Origin: a virus
IMG/VR virus record: IMGVR_UViG_3300017963_000374
Coordinates: 1 to 46,217 of that record
Reading direction: 5' to 3' (one strand)
Length of the DNA: 46,217 bases
In this document: piece after piece, positions 31,916 to 39,383 of the stretch
Position numbering within the stretch: position 1 is the first letter of the stretch
Layout: each line of letters starts with the position of its first letter
Position numbers and translations under genes: made by a program
The notes under the pieces: generated by a model
Database searches by the model: none
The model's input: the letters and a program-made list of their open reading frames with translations, nothing else
Told to the model about the DNA's origin: nothing

Positions 31916-34120
31916 ATGGCAGAATTTGACGACCTTAAAAAAGCATTAGAGGATTTACTCTATAATAAATTCAGTCCAAAGCCGACATTTACGCGGGGAA
32001 TTTTGGGTGATGGGCAGGGCAATGTAACCGTGCCTGAGCGTCCTGATAAAAGTTATGTGAGATTCAACCGGGGCGCTAATGAATTTTTTGAGGTATTCAA
32101 TCGCACCGTGAACCCGGTTGAAGGTTGGCCGGTGTTGATTGGCGAATTGCCGTGGCAGCCGGGGTTAACACAGGTTGTCGATACTGACTGGAGCGCCGTT
32201 GCGCAATCCGGGGGGGGGGATAATCTGGGTGATACCTCACCCCATGCGCCGACTCATGAATGGCCGGACGGGTCGCCGGGTAGTGATCCCGTTAATGTTT
32301 ATACACGGTCTATTGTTCCTTTGCGGGGATACGCCAATAATAGTGGCACCTCTGTTTTTGTTAATGCTTACGAATACGAATATTATGGTAGCGGCCACGT
32401 TTGGGGGGGGACTCCAAGTATAGACCTATCGCCCGTTATTAGTTCAATGCCCAGCGGAACCATGCGTTTTATGGGGGTATATCTCAATCCGGCTACTAAT
32501 TTATTGGGCGTTGTCACAGGCTCAACAGCGGTGTTCACCTCCGCATTTGACCCGCCGCGTGTCCAATTTCCGGCTAATGTTTTACCATCGGCACGGGTGC
32601 GCGTTTACGGCAGCCAAGCCAACGTAACCGAGTTTGATATGAGGGACGCCCGCCAACCGTGGGGCGTTGCCAATTGGACGACAGCGGGAGGTGATTTAAC
32701 CGGCACTTATCCTAATCCGCAAGTATCCGGCTTGTTTGGGTATCCATTAGAAAATGGCGCTCCGACCGAAGGCGACATTTGGATGTTTAGCGGTTCAGCC
32801 TGGATTCATTTGCCATTGAGTGCCACCGGTGGCAACGTTTGGCCCAAGGCCGGTGAGTCCGGCATATCGGACACACCATACACAAATATTGATAATTTTT
32901 TCGACGTCCTAGCCAATGGCGATCAGGGCATTATTGGGGAGGGCAGCTTTACCACAGATTGGACGGGCGGCCATGCCGCAATCCCAACCGGCGCAGATGT
33001 TAAGGGCAGCGGGATCGACGTCACCGTGTTAACCGATGCCGATTCTAACGTGATCGAAATCGAGGGAGTGTCCATTGTTGAGGATTTGACCGTAACCAAC
33101 ACGACCACAACCGGAGCCAAGGCCATATTGCAAGACACAGCCGCGAATGGATACTACAGCCGGGTAAAAGCAATATCAACCGCCAGCAGCGGCACCACAA
33201 CCGGATTTTATATTTTTGATGGTGACGCCGTTTTAGTAAATTGCGAGGCTGAGGCCGCCGGCGGAGCCACAAACCGGGCCTTGTATGCTTACGACGCCGG
33301 GACAGGGACAACGGTTGAGGTACGCGGCGGGTATTTTGACGGCGATGTGATAGCAGACCAGGCCGGGACTACAATCCACCTGGACGGGCCAACTATAACC
33401 GGAAGTGTAACGGAACAAAACAGCGGAGTTATAACCGGGTGGTATTATGATTCCAATGGTAGTTTGATTCAATACGATTCAACACCTGACGTTTATCCGC
33501 AAGGGGATGCTTTTGGCCTTATGAGTAGAATCAATATAGGCCGCACAATAAATTATGGTTTTAATGATTCCTCTGAGGCCAGCGCAATTACATGGGCCGG
33601 TGCTCCATTTTCCGGCGCCCCCACGGTTAATGTGACAAATTCCCTGCTTCTTCCGTATAGCGCAACCGCAGGAAATAGATATTTTGGATACTTTGCTGTT
33701 TCCGGCGCTTCTAGCGATATTACCCTTATCGTTAGGATGTATAAAAGGTCCATTGGGACTCTGTTTAGTGGAATCAGATACGATGACGGGACAGACAACA
33801 ATTATGTTGAATTAGGATTATATAATAATAGTTCTTTTTCCTCCACATCTATGCCTAGGGTTTATCAAGTGACCGGCGGCGGCGGGGTTGTCACAACAGA
33901 TTACCCTAATTACATTATCAGGGGTGAGCATGTTTACTTGTCTTTATATTACAGTAATTCTACCGGAAAAGGAACAAAATACGTTGCTGTAAATCCATAT
34001 TTTTTCCTTGATATCTTAAACTCTGCGTCTTTAGGTTGGAGTCCAAGCCGGGCCGGGGTTTATTTCACCGGATCGGCAGGGTCTAATTACATTGTCGGCT
34101 ATGATAACTTGGTTATATAA
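31916..34120 (+). CDS. Tail fibre / receptor-binding protein
   Basis: The 734-residue protein starts one base after the previous stop. The N-terminal part binds the tail (AEFDDLKKALEDLLYNKFSP), followed by a collagen-poor shaft, a region resembling a right-handed beta-helix (about 350-510; short repeats like VNCEAEAAGGATNRALYAYDAGTGTTVEVRGG), and a C-terminal beta domain (about 535-734) likely to bind the receptor. Two poly-G tracts (10 and 8 G) lie at residues near 100 and 163. No depolymerase motif is seen. Confidence 0.65.
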   Translation: MAEFDDLKKALEDLLYNKFSPKPTFTRGILGDGQGNVTVPERPDKSYVRFNRGANEFFEVFNRTVNPVEGWPVLIGELPWQPGLTQVVDTDWSAVAQSGGGDNLGDTSPHAPTHEWPDGSPGSDPVNVYTRSIVPLRGYANNSGTSVFVNAYEYEYYGSGHVWGGTPSIDLSPVISSMPSGTMRFMGVYLNPATNLLGVVTGSTAVFTSAFDPPRVQFPANVLPSARVRVYGSQANVTEFDMRDARQPWGVANWTTAGGDLTGTYPNPQVSGLFGYPLENGAPTEGDIWMFSGSAWIHLPLSATGGNVWPKAGESGISDTPYTNIDNFFDVLANGDQGIIGEGSFTTDWTGGHAAIPTGADVKGSGIDVTVLTDADSNVIEIEGVSIVEDLTVTNTTTTGAKAILQDTAANGYYSRVKAISTASSGTTTGFYIFDGDAVLVNCEAEAAGGATNRALYAYDAGTGTTVEVRGGYFDGDVIADQAGTTIHLDGPTITGSVTEQNSGVITGWYYDSNGSLIQYDSTPDVYPQGDAFGLMSRINIGRTINYGFNDSSEASAITWAGAPFSGAPTVNVTNSLLLPYSATAGNRYFGYFAVSGASSDITLIVRMYKRSIGTLFSGIRYDDGTDNNYVELGLYNNSSFSSTSMPRVYQVTGGGGVVTTDYPNYIIRGEHVYLSLYYSNSTGKGTKYVAVNPYFFLDILNSASLGWSPSRAGVYFTGSAGSNYIVGYDNLVI
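32210..32219 (+). repeat. Poly-G tract of ten in the fibre gene
   Basis: Ten consecutive G at 32210-32219 (encoding Gly-Gly-Gly and the first base of Asp). A change of one base would shift the frame near residue 100 and end the fibre early. Sites like this are known to vary by slippage. Confidence 0.8.
32403..32410 (+). repeat. Poly-G tract of eight in the fibre gene
   Basis: Eight G at 32403-32410 inside the same gene, 184 bp after the longer tract. Shorter and so less prone to slip. Confidence 0.75.
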
Positions 34121-34143
34121 TATAGCTTGATAGTGGGGTAAAA

Positions 34144-34515
34144 ATGCCAAAATATAAAAATATTTATGCAGATGATATTAACGATTTATATTTAACCGCA
34201 AAAGATCAAGTTGATTTTGAGACCGGGCAAGATACACCATTATCAGAAATTCAGGCAATGGTTGATCAATACATAGCCGGGCAAATTGACGAGGCCGCTT
34301 TACTGGACGATATACAAGGCGAATTGGATTGGATACCGGGTGAGCAAGACAACCTCCAAAATGCCATTGACAATGTGATTCCGGGGCTAACAATACCAAA
34401 CCCGGCTAAAGCAATATTAACCGGGCTTTGTGAGAATCAAAAGCGGATTTTACAGGAGCAATTGAGGGAGCTTAGGGCGTGGCGATTTGTCATTAAAAAT
34501 GCCAAATTTGAATAA
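34144..34515 (+). CDS. Small hypothetical protein after the fibre
   Basis: A 123-residue mostly helical protein (YADDINDLYLTAKDQVDFETGQDTPLSEIQAMVDQYIAGQIDEAAL; NQKRILQEQLRELRAWRFVIKNAKFE). It lies between the fibre and the bidirectional terminator and may be a fibre assembly chaperone or a minor virion protein. The function is not recognised. Confidence 0.6.
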   Translation: MPKYKNIYADDINDLYLTAKDQVDFETGQDTPLSEIQAMVDQYIAGQIDEAALLDDIQGELDWIPGEQDNLQNAIDNVIPGLTIPNPAKAILTGLCENQKRILQEQLRELRAWRFVIKNAKFE

Positions 34516-34516
34516 A

Positions 34517-34540
34517 AAGGCCGCCCAATGAGGCGGCCTT
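34517..34540. terminator. Bidirectional terminator between convergent operons
   Basis: AAGGCCGCC (34517-34525) pairs perfectly with GGCGGCCTT (34532-34540), loop of six. A-rich sequence before and T-rich sequence after allow termination of the rightward tail operon and, better, of the leftward operon (five T in the minus direction). Confidence 0.8.
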
Positions 34541-34560
34541 GTTTGCGTAATCGCGTCATT

Positions 34561-35334
34561 TTATCCCTTTCCATTGTCCCCAAAAATAGCCTTTTTGTCA
34601 TTTTTGATTGTCCCCTCACTTACCCGCAAATACTCTGCCTGTTGTCCTATCGTTAGCCCGGCATTAGACATTTTTTTGACAAACAATTGTCTTGATCTGA
34701 TCGGCAAATTGTCCGGTAAGTATTCAAAAATTGCCCCCTGGTCTACCTGCTTTTGCTTAGTTTTTAGCCGGTCAATTGTCTGTTCTGCCGTTTCAATTTG
34801 TCCGGTCAGGTTGTCTAATTGTCTGGTCAATTGTCCCTTTTTAGATTCTATTTTGTCCCTCTCATTGTCCCATTCCGACTCCAAATTAGCCAATGATTTT
34901 ATGATACTATCCCTCTTGATTGCCTTGCGGAGCATAGACATTAGAGTCTCAAACGACAATACTAGGGCAACCGGCGGTACAGTACGCACAATAAACGGTA
35001 GAGAATTGCCCACAAAATCAGGTAGTCTATCGGTACCACCATCAACAAAATTAAAGGCAATTGTTAGGATCGTAAAGAGAATAACCATAGACCATCTCAA
35101 TTTTGTGCTATCTTTTGACAAGCTGGCATTGATAACGGCAAGGCTAAATACCAGCAAAGCGCCGTCTATGGTTAACGGCCAAATGTAGGCAAGCCCCAGG
35201 CCAAAGGCGGAGCCGGTCAGACCGTTATCATAGGCAACATCATACAGCGCGTTATAGGTCAAAATTATTGAGACAACGGTCAATAAAAAGACAAACCCGG
35301 CGGACAACCAGGATATAAATTTAGTCCAATTCAT
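34561..35334 (-). CDS. DUF2637-like membrane protein with C-terminal HTH
   Basis: A 257-residue protein with four membrane segments (about 7-28, 44-68, 83-100, 110-130; first part with SAGFVFLLTVVSIILTYNALYDVAYDNGLTG, as in DUF2637), a coiled coil (about 145-195: ESEWDNERDKIESKKGQLTRQLDNLTGQIETAEQTIDRLK) and a C-terminal helix-turn-helix (GLTIGQQAEYLRVSEGTIKNDKKAIFG). It seems to place a DNA-binding domain at the membrane. It is the last gene of the leftward operon. Confidence 0.7.
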   Translation of the reverse strand: MNWTKFISWLSAGFVFLLTVVSIILTYNALYDVAYDNGLTGSAFGLGLAYIWPLTIDGALLVFSLAVINASLSKDSTKLRWSMVILFTILTIAFNFVDGGTDRLPDFVGNSLPFIVRTVPPVALVLSFETLMSMLRKAIKRDSIIKSLANLESEWDNERDKIESKKGQLTRQLDNLTGQIETAEQTIDRLKTKQKQVDQGAIFEYLPDNLPIRSRQLFVKKMSNAGLTIGQQAEYLRVSEGTIKNDKKAIFGDNGKG

Positions 35335-35380
35335 TTGAATTTTCTCCCGCTGGGGCGGGACACCCCACCACCCCAGCCCG

Positions 35381-36136
35381 CTATTTTTCTATAAATTCAG
35401 AGAACCCGCCCTCTTGATGGGGTAGGGTAACATTATTTACATTCCCGTAAAATTTTATGGGTACGTTGAACCTTCGTTCCAGCAAATCCCTAACGCTATC
35501 AAGATTGGGGTAGTCATCAATATTTATTTTATCCGAGGCGATAACGTTCTCACGTTCCAGAAACCTTTTAACTTTCCCGTTGATGATTGTCTCCCCAACC
35601 GGCTTTGATTCACCGGCTATGGTTAGTGCGGCCACACTTCGGCGGCTCCACGGTTTGGCGTCGTTTGCTCCATACTCGCCAAATCGAGAATAATGGTCAT
35701 AAGCGTGCCACATTACAAGCATGATCAATTTTCCAAGCCGGGTTTCCTCCGAGGTTGGGCGGCTGGCAGGGACTCCGGTTTGAGCCAATAATTGTTGGCT
35801 TCGCTGGTGATCGTTAATAAGTTGTTGCAATTCAAGCCTACCATCAAACCATTTTGAGATGATGTAGCCGATAATCTCACGCGACACGATACCTAAAACA
35901 GCCAAGCACAACAAACCAAAAACAACCAATGATGATTGATAACCGGGTTTCTCAAATTCCATTTCATAAAAAAGAAACGTCAAGAAAGCCCACACCAAAA
36001 ATAGCGCAAGCGGAATTGACAGGACAGACACAAGGATTATCAACGGCCAGTTGGTGCCATGCTGGTGTATCGTTTGGCGCGGGGCTTGTGGCTGGATTGC
36101 CGTGGTTGCTGCGTTTCTCATTTTACGGGATCGCAT
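35381..36136 (-). CDS. Membrane-anchored hypothetical protein
   Basis: About 251 residues from the ATG at 36136 (an in-frame ATG at 36154 adds six). Two membrane segments near the N-terminus (LIILVSVLSIPLALFLVWAFLTFLFY and SLVVFGLLCLAVLGIVSREIIGYII) and a soluble C-terminal part of about 160 residues. I do not recognise its family. It overlaps the upstream gene by about 14-32 bp, and a hairpin at 35344-35375 separates it from the next gene. Confidence 0.6.
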   Translation of the reverse strand: MRSRKMRNAATTAIQPQAPRQTIHQHGTNWPLIILVSVLSIPLALFLVWAFLTFLFYEMEFEKPGYQSSLVVFGLLCLAVLGIVSREIIGYIISKWFDGRLELQQLINDHQRSQQLLAQTGVPASRPTSEETRLGKLIMLVMWHAYDHYSRFGEYGANDAKPWSRRSVAALTIAGESKPVGETIINGKVKRFLERENVIASDKINIDDYPNLDSVRDLLERRFNVPIKFYGNVNNVTLPHQEGGFSEFIEK

Positions 36137-36410
36137 AGAACGCCCTCCAAACAAAGTACAACGGCCACCACTGGGGCAGATTATTTATGGTGATTCTGTA
36201 ATGCCGGTATGTTGCCGATAAGTCCCGATTTACACCAGATAAAACACGACCAGCTAGGCCAACAGCAAATAAAATGGCAAACAAGCGCATAATAAGCCGG
36301 TCTGACAACCAGGCTGACTGTTCAGATACTATTCTGTCAACACTTGCCCCATCCATCCTGATTGATAACGTGTTAGTGACGGTGGCATAGTTTAGGTTTT
36401 GTTTTGCCAT
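36123..36410 (-). CDS. Small hypothetical membrane-associated protein
   Basis: A 95-residue protein with a hydrophobic segment (MRLFAILFAVGLAGRVL, about 41-57) and an aromatic C-terminus (NLPQWWPLYFVWRAFYAIP). No family recognised. It overlaps the following membrane gene, so the two may work together. Confidence 0.55.
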   Translation of the reverse strand: MAKQNLNYATVTNTLSIRMDGASVDRIVSEQSAWLSDRLIMRLFAILFAVGLAGRVLSGVNRDLSATYRHYRITINNLPQWWPLYFVWRAFYAIP

Positions 36411-36426
36411 TTCTCAATCCTCTAAT

Positions 36427-36544
36427 GGGCAAGGCCGGGAATCGAACCCGGCATATAACACGGCTGGCGTATTGCCTAAAGTCTTGAGGGATGGTCCCGA
36501 TTTATACTTTTGACCGTGCGCGTTAACAATTTCGCCACTTGCCC
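36427..36544 (-). tRNA. tRNA-like gene with a ~43-nt insertion in the anticodon loop
   Basis: On the minus strand, GGGCAAG (36544-36538) pairs with CTTGCCC (36433-36427), a full 7-bp acceptor stem followed by A. The D-arm (GCG ... CGC) and a T-arm (GCCGGG, loop TTCGATT, CCCGGC; six base pairs, one more than normal) are clear. CACGG and CCGTG form the anticodon stem, but 50 nt lie between them instead of 7. Without ~43 nt the molecule would be 75 nt long. The anticodon cannot be assigned with confidence (TCAAAAG or a shifted loop). It could be a degraded tRNA or one with an intron-like insertion. Confidence 0.55.
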
Positions 36545-36549
36545 CCATC

Positions 36550-36747
36550 TTATACGCTCCGGTGTTCGGCTGGCGTTTCCAGTAGATCATACTCATCCAC
36601 ATTGCCACAATTCAAACACTCGACTTGCCAGCCGCGCCAATTAGTCACTACCGGGTAAGCCTCAACGTTTGTTGAGTCGCATTCCTGACACGGGTTATTT
36701 TTGGCTATTTCTTCGGCTGCTGTTTCTCCGTTCCAATGTTTTTTCAT
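36550..36747 (-). CDS. Small zinc-ribbon protein
   Basis: A 65-residue protein with two CxxC knuckles (NPCQECDSTNVEAYP; VECLNCGNVDEYD), the usual zinc ribbon. The ATGA overlap with the previous gene shows co-transcription. A Lar-like or regulatory role is possible, but nothing in the sequence decides it. Confidence 0.75.
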   Translation of the reverse strand: MKKHWNGETAAEEIAKNNPCQECDSTNVEAYPVVTNWRGWQVECLNCGNVDEYDLLETPAEHRSV

Positions 36748-36953
36748 TCGGCTTCCTCGTCTGGTTTGTCGTACTCAACAAGCGCGGCTTTTAGGCAGGC
36801 TTGAAATATATTTCCGGGGTCTAGCTCATCCAGCACAGATCGCGGAACCGTTATTTCACATTGGCCGCTGTATCGCTTGCCTCCCCATTGCTCATCTCTA
36901 ACATCCACATTAAATGATATAAATAAATTTTTGTCCATTGGTTTTCGCTCCAT
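36744..36953 (-). CDS. Small hypothetical protein
   Basis: A 69-residue acidic protein (VDVRDEQWGGKRYSGQCEITVPRSVLDEL). The ATG at 36953 or, with a better ribosome binding site (GGAG), the in-frame ATG at 36938 may be the start. Upstream, 36973-37013 holds a GC-rich hairpin without U-tract. Confidence 0.6.
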   Translation of the reverse strand: MERKPMDKNLFISFNVDVRDEQWGGKRYSGQCEITVPRSVLDELDPGNIFQACLKAALVEYDKPDEEAE

Positions 36954-37021
36954 AGCTAACCAGCCACCCCGCCGCCAAGCCCTGATAGGCTGAGTCGCGG
37001 GCGGGGTCGCTGGGGGTTGGT

Positions 37022-38107
37022 TTATTTTGGTAATTCGGTCTGATTGTCGGTGAAAATTTCACCTAAAGATGATTCGGATTCTTCTTCTGCCTGAGTTGTT
37101 AACTTCTCAAACGTCTTTACTTTTTCATTGTCATCATTCAGTATGGCCCACGTGATTCCATTGTTTTCCATAGTTTTGAGAAAATGAAATTCATTTTTCC
37201 AACGGTTGCCGGTTTGCCTTTGGCAATCATTATAGAATTTTTCAGCGGCCGCGCTGGGGAATTTGAAAGGCTTGCCTTTTTCCTCTTGTTTGGCCGGAGC
37301 CGGTTTGTCTTCTTGTTTCTTTTGTTCTGGCTTTGATTCCGGCAAAACTTCGGCGGTGGTATCAATTACTGAAATGTCCATATCTTCCAAGTCTTGAGTA
37401 AAGAACTCAGATGCGTTGACGGCAACCAACACGGCGGCCACGAGCGCCCGTTTTTGAGCCATTTTATCAATCGTGTTAATTTGGCTATACACCTCGTCAT
37501 TGGGGATGCGATAGGATACAGAGGCGATTTCATAAGCCTCAAGTTCATTTCCGTTGCGTGTTTTTCTGGTTGTTGGTTTTGCCTCACCGTTTTCAATTGC
37601 CACCTGGAATCGATTCCAGTATTCAGCCGGTTTCCCATACTTTCCGCCGGTTTCTGCTTTTTCAATGGCAAAGGCAAACTCAACAACAGATGACCGGCGA
37701 GTCCCGCAGGAATCCGGGTTGATGCTATTGGGCAGATCGTCACCGGAAACCCAGCGCCAGCGGTATTTGGTTTCCATGCTATTGCACGAGCCAACGCCTT
37801 CACCCATAAGCCTGTCACCCTTATACAGCTTGCACTTGTATTGATAATGGAAAAGGGGCTTGTCCCAATCTTCAACACTTTTGACAATCTCAAAAGCCGG
37901 GCTAAAACCAAAGAACGTCGACAACTTTTCCGCGCCGGGCTTAAGTAGGGTTGGTTTATCTGTTCCGGGTACAGTACCGTAGTCAGTACCCTCAGACATA
38001 ATACTCTTGACAAATCCGACAAACCAGTCACGCCGAACAATAGCCGTTTGCACGTCCATTGCAGGCATCATATCATTTTGCTGCACAGTTAAAGCGTTTT
38101 CACTCAT
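37022..38107 (-). CDS. Probable single-strand annealing recombinase
   Basis: From the ATG at 38107, which has AGGAGA 7 nt upstream, the protein has 361 residues. KPTLLKPGAEKLSTFFGFSPAFEIV, GEGVGSCNSMETKYRWRW and NTIDKMAQKRALVAAVLVAVNASEFFTQDLEDM are recurrent in phage recombination proteins of Rad52/Erf-like (Sak-type) families, which anneal single strands during replication and repair. A Lys/Pro/Glu-rich linker (about 255-285) separates a C-terminal helical domain. The exact family is my estimate. In the leftward early operon it fits homologous recombination. Confidence 0.55.
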   Translation of the reverse strand: MSENALTVQQNDMMPAMDVQTAIVRRDWFVGFVKSIMSEGTDYGTVPGTDKPTLLKPGAEKLSTFFGFSPAFEIVKSVEDWDKPLFHYQYKCKLYKGDRLMGEGVGSCNSMETKYRWRWVSGDDLPNSINPDSCGTRRSSVVEFAFAIEKAETGGKYGKPAEYWNRFQVAIENGEAKPTTRKTRNGNELEAYEIASVSYRIPNDEVYSQINTIDKMAQKRALVAAVLVAVNASEFFTQDLEDMDISVIDTTAEVLPESKPEQKKQEDKPAPAKQEEKGKPFKFPSAAAEKFYNDCQRQTGNRWKNEFHFLKTMENNGITWAILNDDNEKVKTFEKLTTQAEEESESSLGEIFTDNQTELPK

Positions 38108-38133
38108 TATCGATTCTCCTATCAATAGATTGA

Positions 38134-38448
38134 TTAAAATATACCTTCGGGGTATTCCACTGGCTCACCCAAAAATGGGATTTCCGGCACCGGCGAATCC
38201 TCTGGATCGCCGTTCCAATGGATCGCTTCACTAAAAATTTTGTCATCCTCGTTATCTTCCGGCCAACCAACAAACGGCACAAATCCGGCGCGGATGTCAT
38301 CGGCAAGTGGCCTTAAAAGCTGGCCGGGACAATCAAGGTGATTGCCGTAAAATATATCATACGGTTTGCCGTTGATGGTGATTTCTGTGGTTTCCACATC
38401 AACAGCCCGCGCTTCGATTCTGTAACCTTTGACAGTAATCAAAAACAT
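38134..38448 (-). CDS. Small hypothetical protein
   Basis: A 104-residue acidic protein (VKGYRIEARAVDVETTEITINGKPYDIFYG; acidic C-terminal half rich in Pro and Glu). Its ATG overlaps the upstream stop (TAATG). No family recognised. Confidence 0.65.
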   Translation of the reverse strand: MFLITVKGYRIEARAVDVETTEITINGKPYDIFYGNHLDCPGQLLRPLADDIRAGFVPFVGWPEDNEDDKIFSEAIHWNGDPEDSPVPEIPFLGEPVEYPEGIF

Positions 38449-38558
38449 TATCGTACCTCTTTCTCGATAATACGGGCCAGCCGTAAAGCCAATTTAAGAT
38501 CGGTGATAAGTGCATCGAGAAACCGCCGCCATAATGGGTGAGTGTCGTACCTTGTCAT
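38448..38558 (-). CDS. Very small basic protein
   Basis: A 36-residue frame (MTRYDTHPLWRRFLDALITDLKLALRLARIIEKEVR) lies between two genes with ATGA and TAATG overlaps. It is a single amphipathic helix. The overlaps and the uninterrupted operon support it being real. Confidence 0.55.
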   Translation of the reverse strand: MTRYDTHPLWRRFLDALITDLKLALRLARIIEKEVR

Positions 38559-38683
38559 ATCGCCACCACCAACCGCCCGGCATCCCGGTTAATGTCCAAC
38601 GCCCGAAAAATGGCACCGTGGGGGCCGGTATAGTCGGGATTTTGGGGCTTGCGTTTACCAAACAAAAAGTGTATAATGTTCAT
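38555..38683 (-). CDS. Very small hypothetical protein
   Basis: A 42-residue frame starts at ATG 38683 after AAAGGAACC and encodes MNIIHFLFGKRKPQNPDYTG ... RLVVAI. A longer frame upstream lacks a start signal. Its start codon and 5' leader lie opposite the promoter and 5' end of a predicted plus-strand small RNA. Confidence 0.5.
   Translation of the reverse strand: MNIIHFLFGKRKPQNPDYTGPHGAIFRALDINRDAGRLVVAI
38649..38677 (+). promoter_or_regulatory. Plus-strand promoter inside the leftward operon
   Basis: TTGCGT (38649-38654), 17 bp, perfect TATAAT (38672-38677). All nearby genes are on the minus strand, so this would start an antisense transcript. Confidence 0.6.
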
Positions 38684-38750
38684 AGGAAACGGTTCCTTTC
38701 TTGGGGAACTAATTGAACCCGCGCCGACCACCGGCGCGGGTTTTGTTTTT
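38684..38750 (+). ncRNA. Small antisense RNA with strong terminator
   Basis: About 67 nt from the promoter at 38649 to a U-rich tract (38741-38751). It has a hairpin AGGAA-ACGG-TTCCT (38684-38697) and an 11-bp terminator stem (38716-38726 with 38732-38742). The terminator has the U-tract only in the plus direction. The RNA is complementary to the ribosome binding site and leader of the minus-strand gene at 38555-38683, so it could block its translation. Confidence 0.6.
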
Positions 38751-39011
38751 TTATTTCTCGTAATCAAAATAGAGGTTTCCAGATTGTTTAGCCGATTGCA
38801 GAACGGAGTCAAAATCATCTTTGTAGTGTTCTGACAACGGCTGCATTCCAAACCCGGCCACGATACCCCGTTGACAATTCGGGCATTCCCAAAAATCGGC
38901 ACTCCAAATTTTATATGGTTGTGGTGGAGTTGAAAACATCTCTACAACAAATATTCCATTTTTTTTGATTTCCAATTCCACCTGACAGTCAGTGCATACC
39001 ATTTTAGGCAT
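38751..39011 (-). CDS. Zinc-binding hypothetical protein
   Basis: An 86-residue protein, first gene of the leftward operon, with GGAGGCG before the ATG. C-x-x-C pairs occur near the N-terminus (MVCTDCQVELEI) and at ECPNCQRGIVAG, which together form a zinc ribbon. Function unknown; early expression is likely from its place next to the promoter. Confidence 0.65.
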   Translation of the reverse strand: MPKMVCTDCQVELEIKKNGIFVVEMFSTPPQPYKIWSADFWECPNCQRGIVAGFGMQPLSEHYKDDFDSVLQSAKQSGNLYFDYEK

Positions 39012-39046
39012 TTCGCGCCTCCAAAAAATTATTTTTAACTGTACTC

Positions 39047-39075
39047 AGTTTATCACATTTTTTTGTATTTGTCAA
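39047..39075 (-). promoter_or_regulatory. Leftward early promoter
   Basis: On the minus strand TTGACA (39075-39070), 17 bp, TAAACT (39052-39047). It serves the operon 39011 to 34561. Confidence 0.75.
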
Positions 39076-39107
39076 GACTTCTTTATAAATTTGTATCTTG
39101 ACAAATA
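39066..39107. promoter_or_regulatory. Inverted repeat joining two divergent -35 boxes
   Basis: TATTTGTCAAGA (39066-39077) and its perfect inverse TCTTGACAAATA (39096-39107), centres 30 bp apart, contain both -35 boxes. One regulator bound to both halves could control both operons; the XRE protein at 39156 is the nearest candidate. Confidence 0.6.
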
Positions 39108-39127
39108 TATATAGAGTGTGGTAAGAT
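39098..39127 (+). promoter_or_regulatory. Rightward early promoter
   Basis: TTGACA (39098-39103), 18 bp, TAAGAT (39122-39127), ahead of the XRE gene at 39156. Confidence 0.75.
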
Positions 39128-39155
39128 AGAGTATAGCAAATTTTGGAGGTATAGA

Positions 39156-39383
39156 ATGATAAATTTAATCCCGAAGATTATAAATGATCGCGGATTTACT
39201 TTGGCCGATTTTCAGCGCAAAATGAACGATAACGGGAACGGCATTAGTTACCAGTCATTGCATAAAATAGCCAATCAGTCGCAAACAATTTTGCCGGGAT
39301 CAACCAGGATTGAAACCCTGCAAAAAATTGCCGATACGCTTGGCTTGCAAGTTGCCGACCTCTACCAAAAGGATAGTGAATAA
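39156..39383 (+). CDS. XRE-family regulator
   Basis: A 75-residue Cro/C1-type protein with ribosome binding site TTTGGAGG. The helix-turn-helix covers GFTLADFQRKMNDNGNGISYQSLHKIANQ and TRIETLQKIADTLGLQVADLYQK. It is the first gene of the rightward operon and sits beside the divergent promoters, as a phage repressor or Cro-like protein does. Confidence 0.9.
   Translation: MINLIPKIINDRGFTLADFQRKMNDNGNGISYQSLHKIANQSQTILPGSTRIETLQKIADTLGLQVADLYQKDSE

Noticed and set aside
31916-34120. Diversity-generating retroelement target in the fibre gene.
   Set aside because: No reverse transcriptase and no template/variable repeat pair were found in the window.
36427-36544. The tRNA-like gene might be a TGA suppressor (UCA anticodon) for the stop at 20175, or a tRNA-Sec because acceptor and T stems add up to 13 bp.
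   Set aside because: TCA at the loop start is not preceded by T33, there is no 6-bp D stem or long variable arm, and the anticodon cannot be fixed. No Sec insertion element is visible after the TGA.
34561-39155. Lysogeny module with integrase and attachment site.
   Set aside because: No tyrosine or serine recombinase is present; the tRNA-like gene shows no adjoining att-like repeat. Lifestyle stays open.
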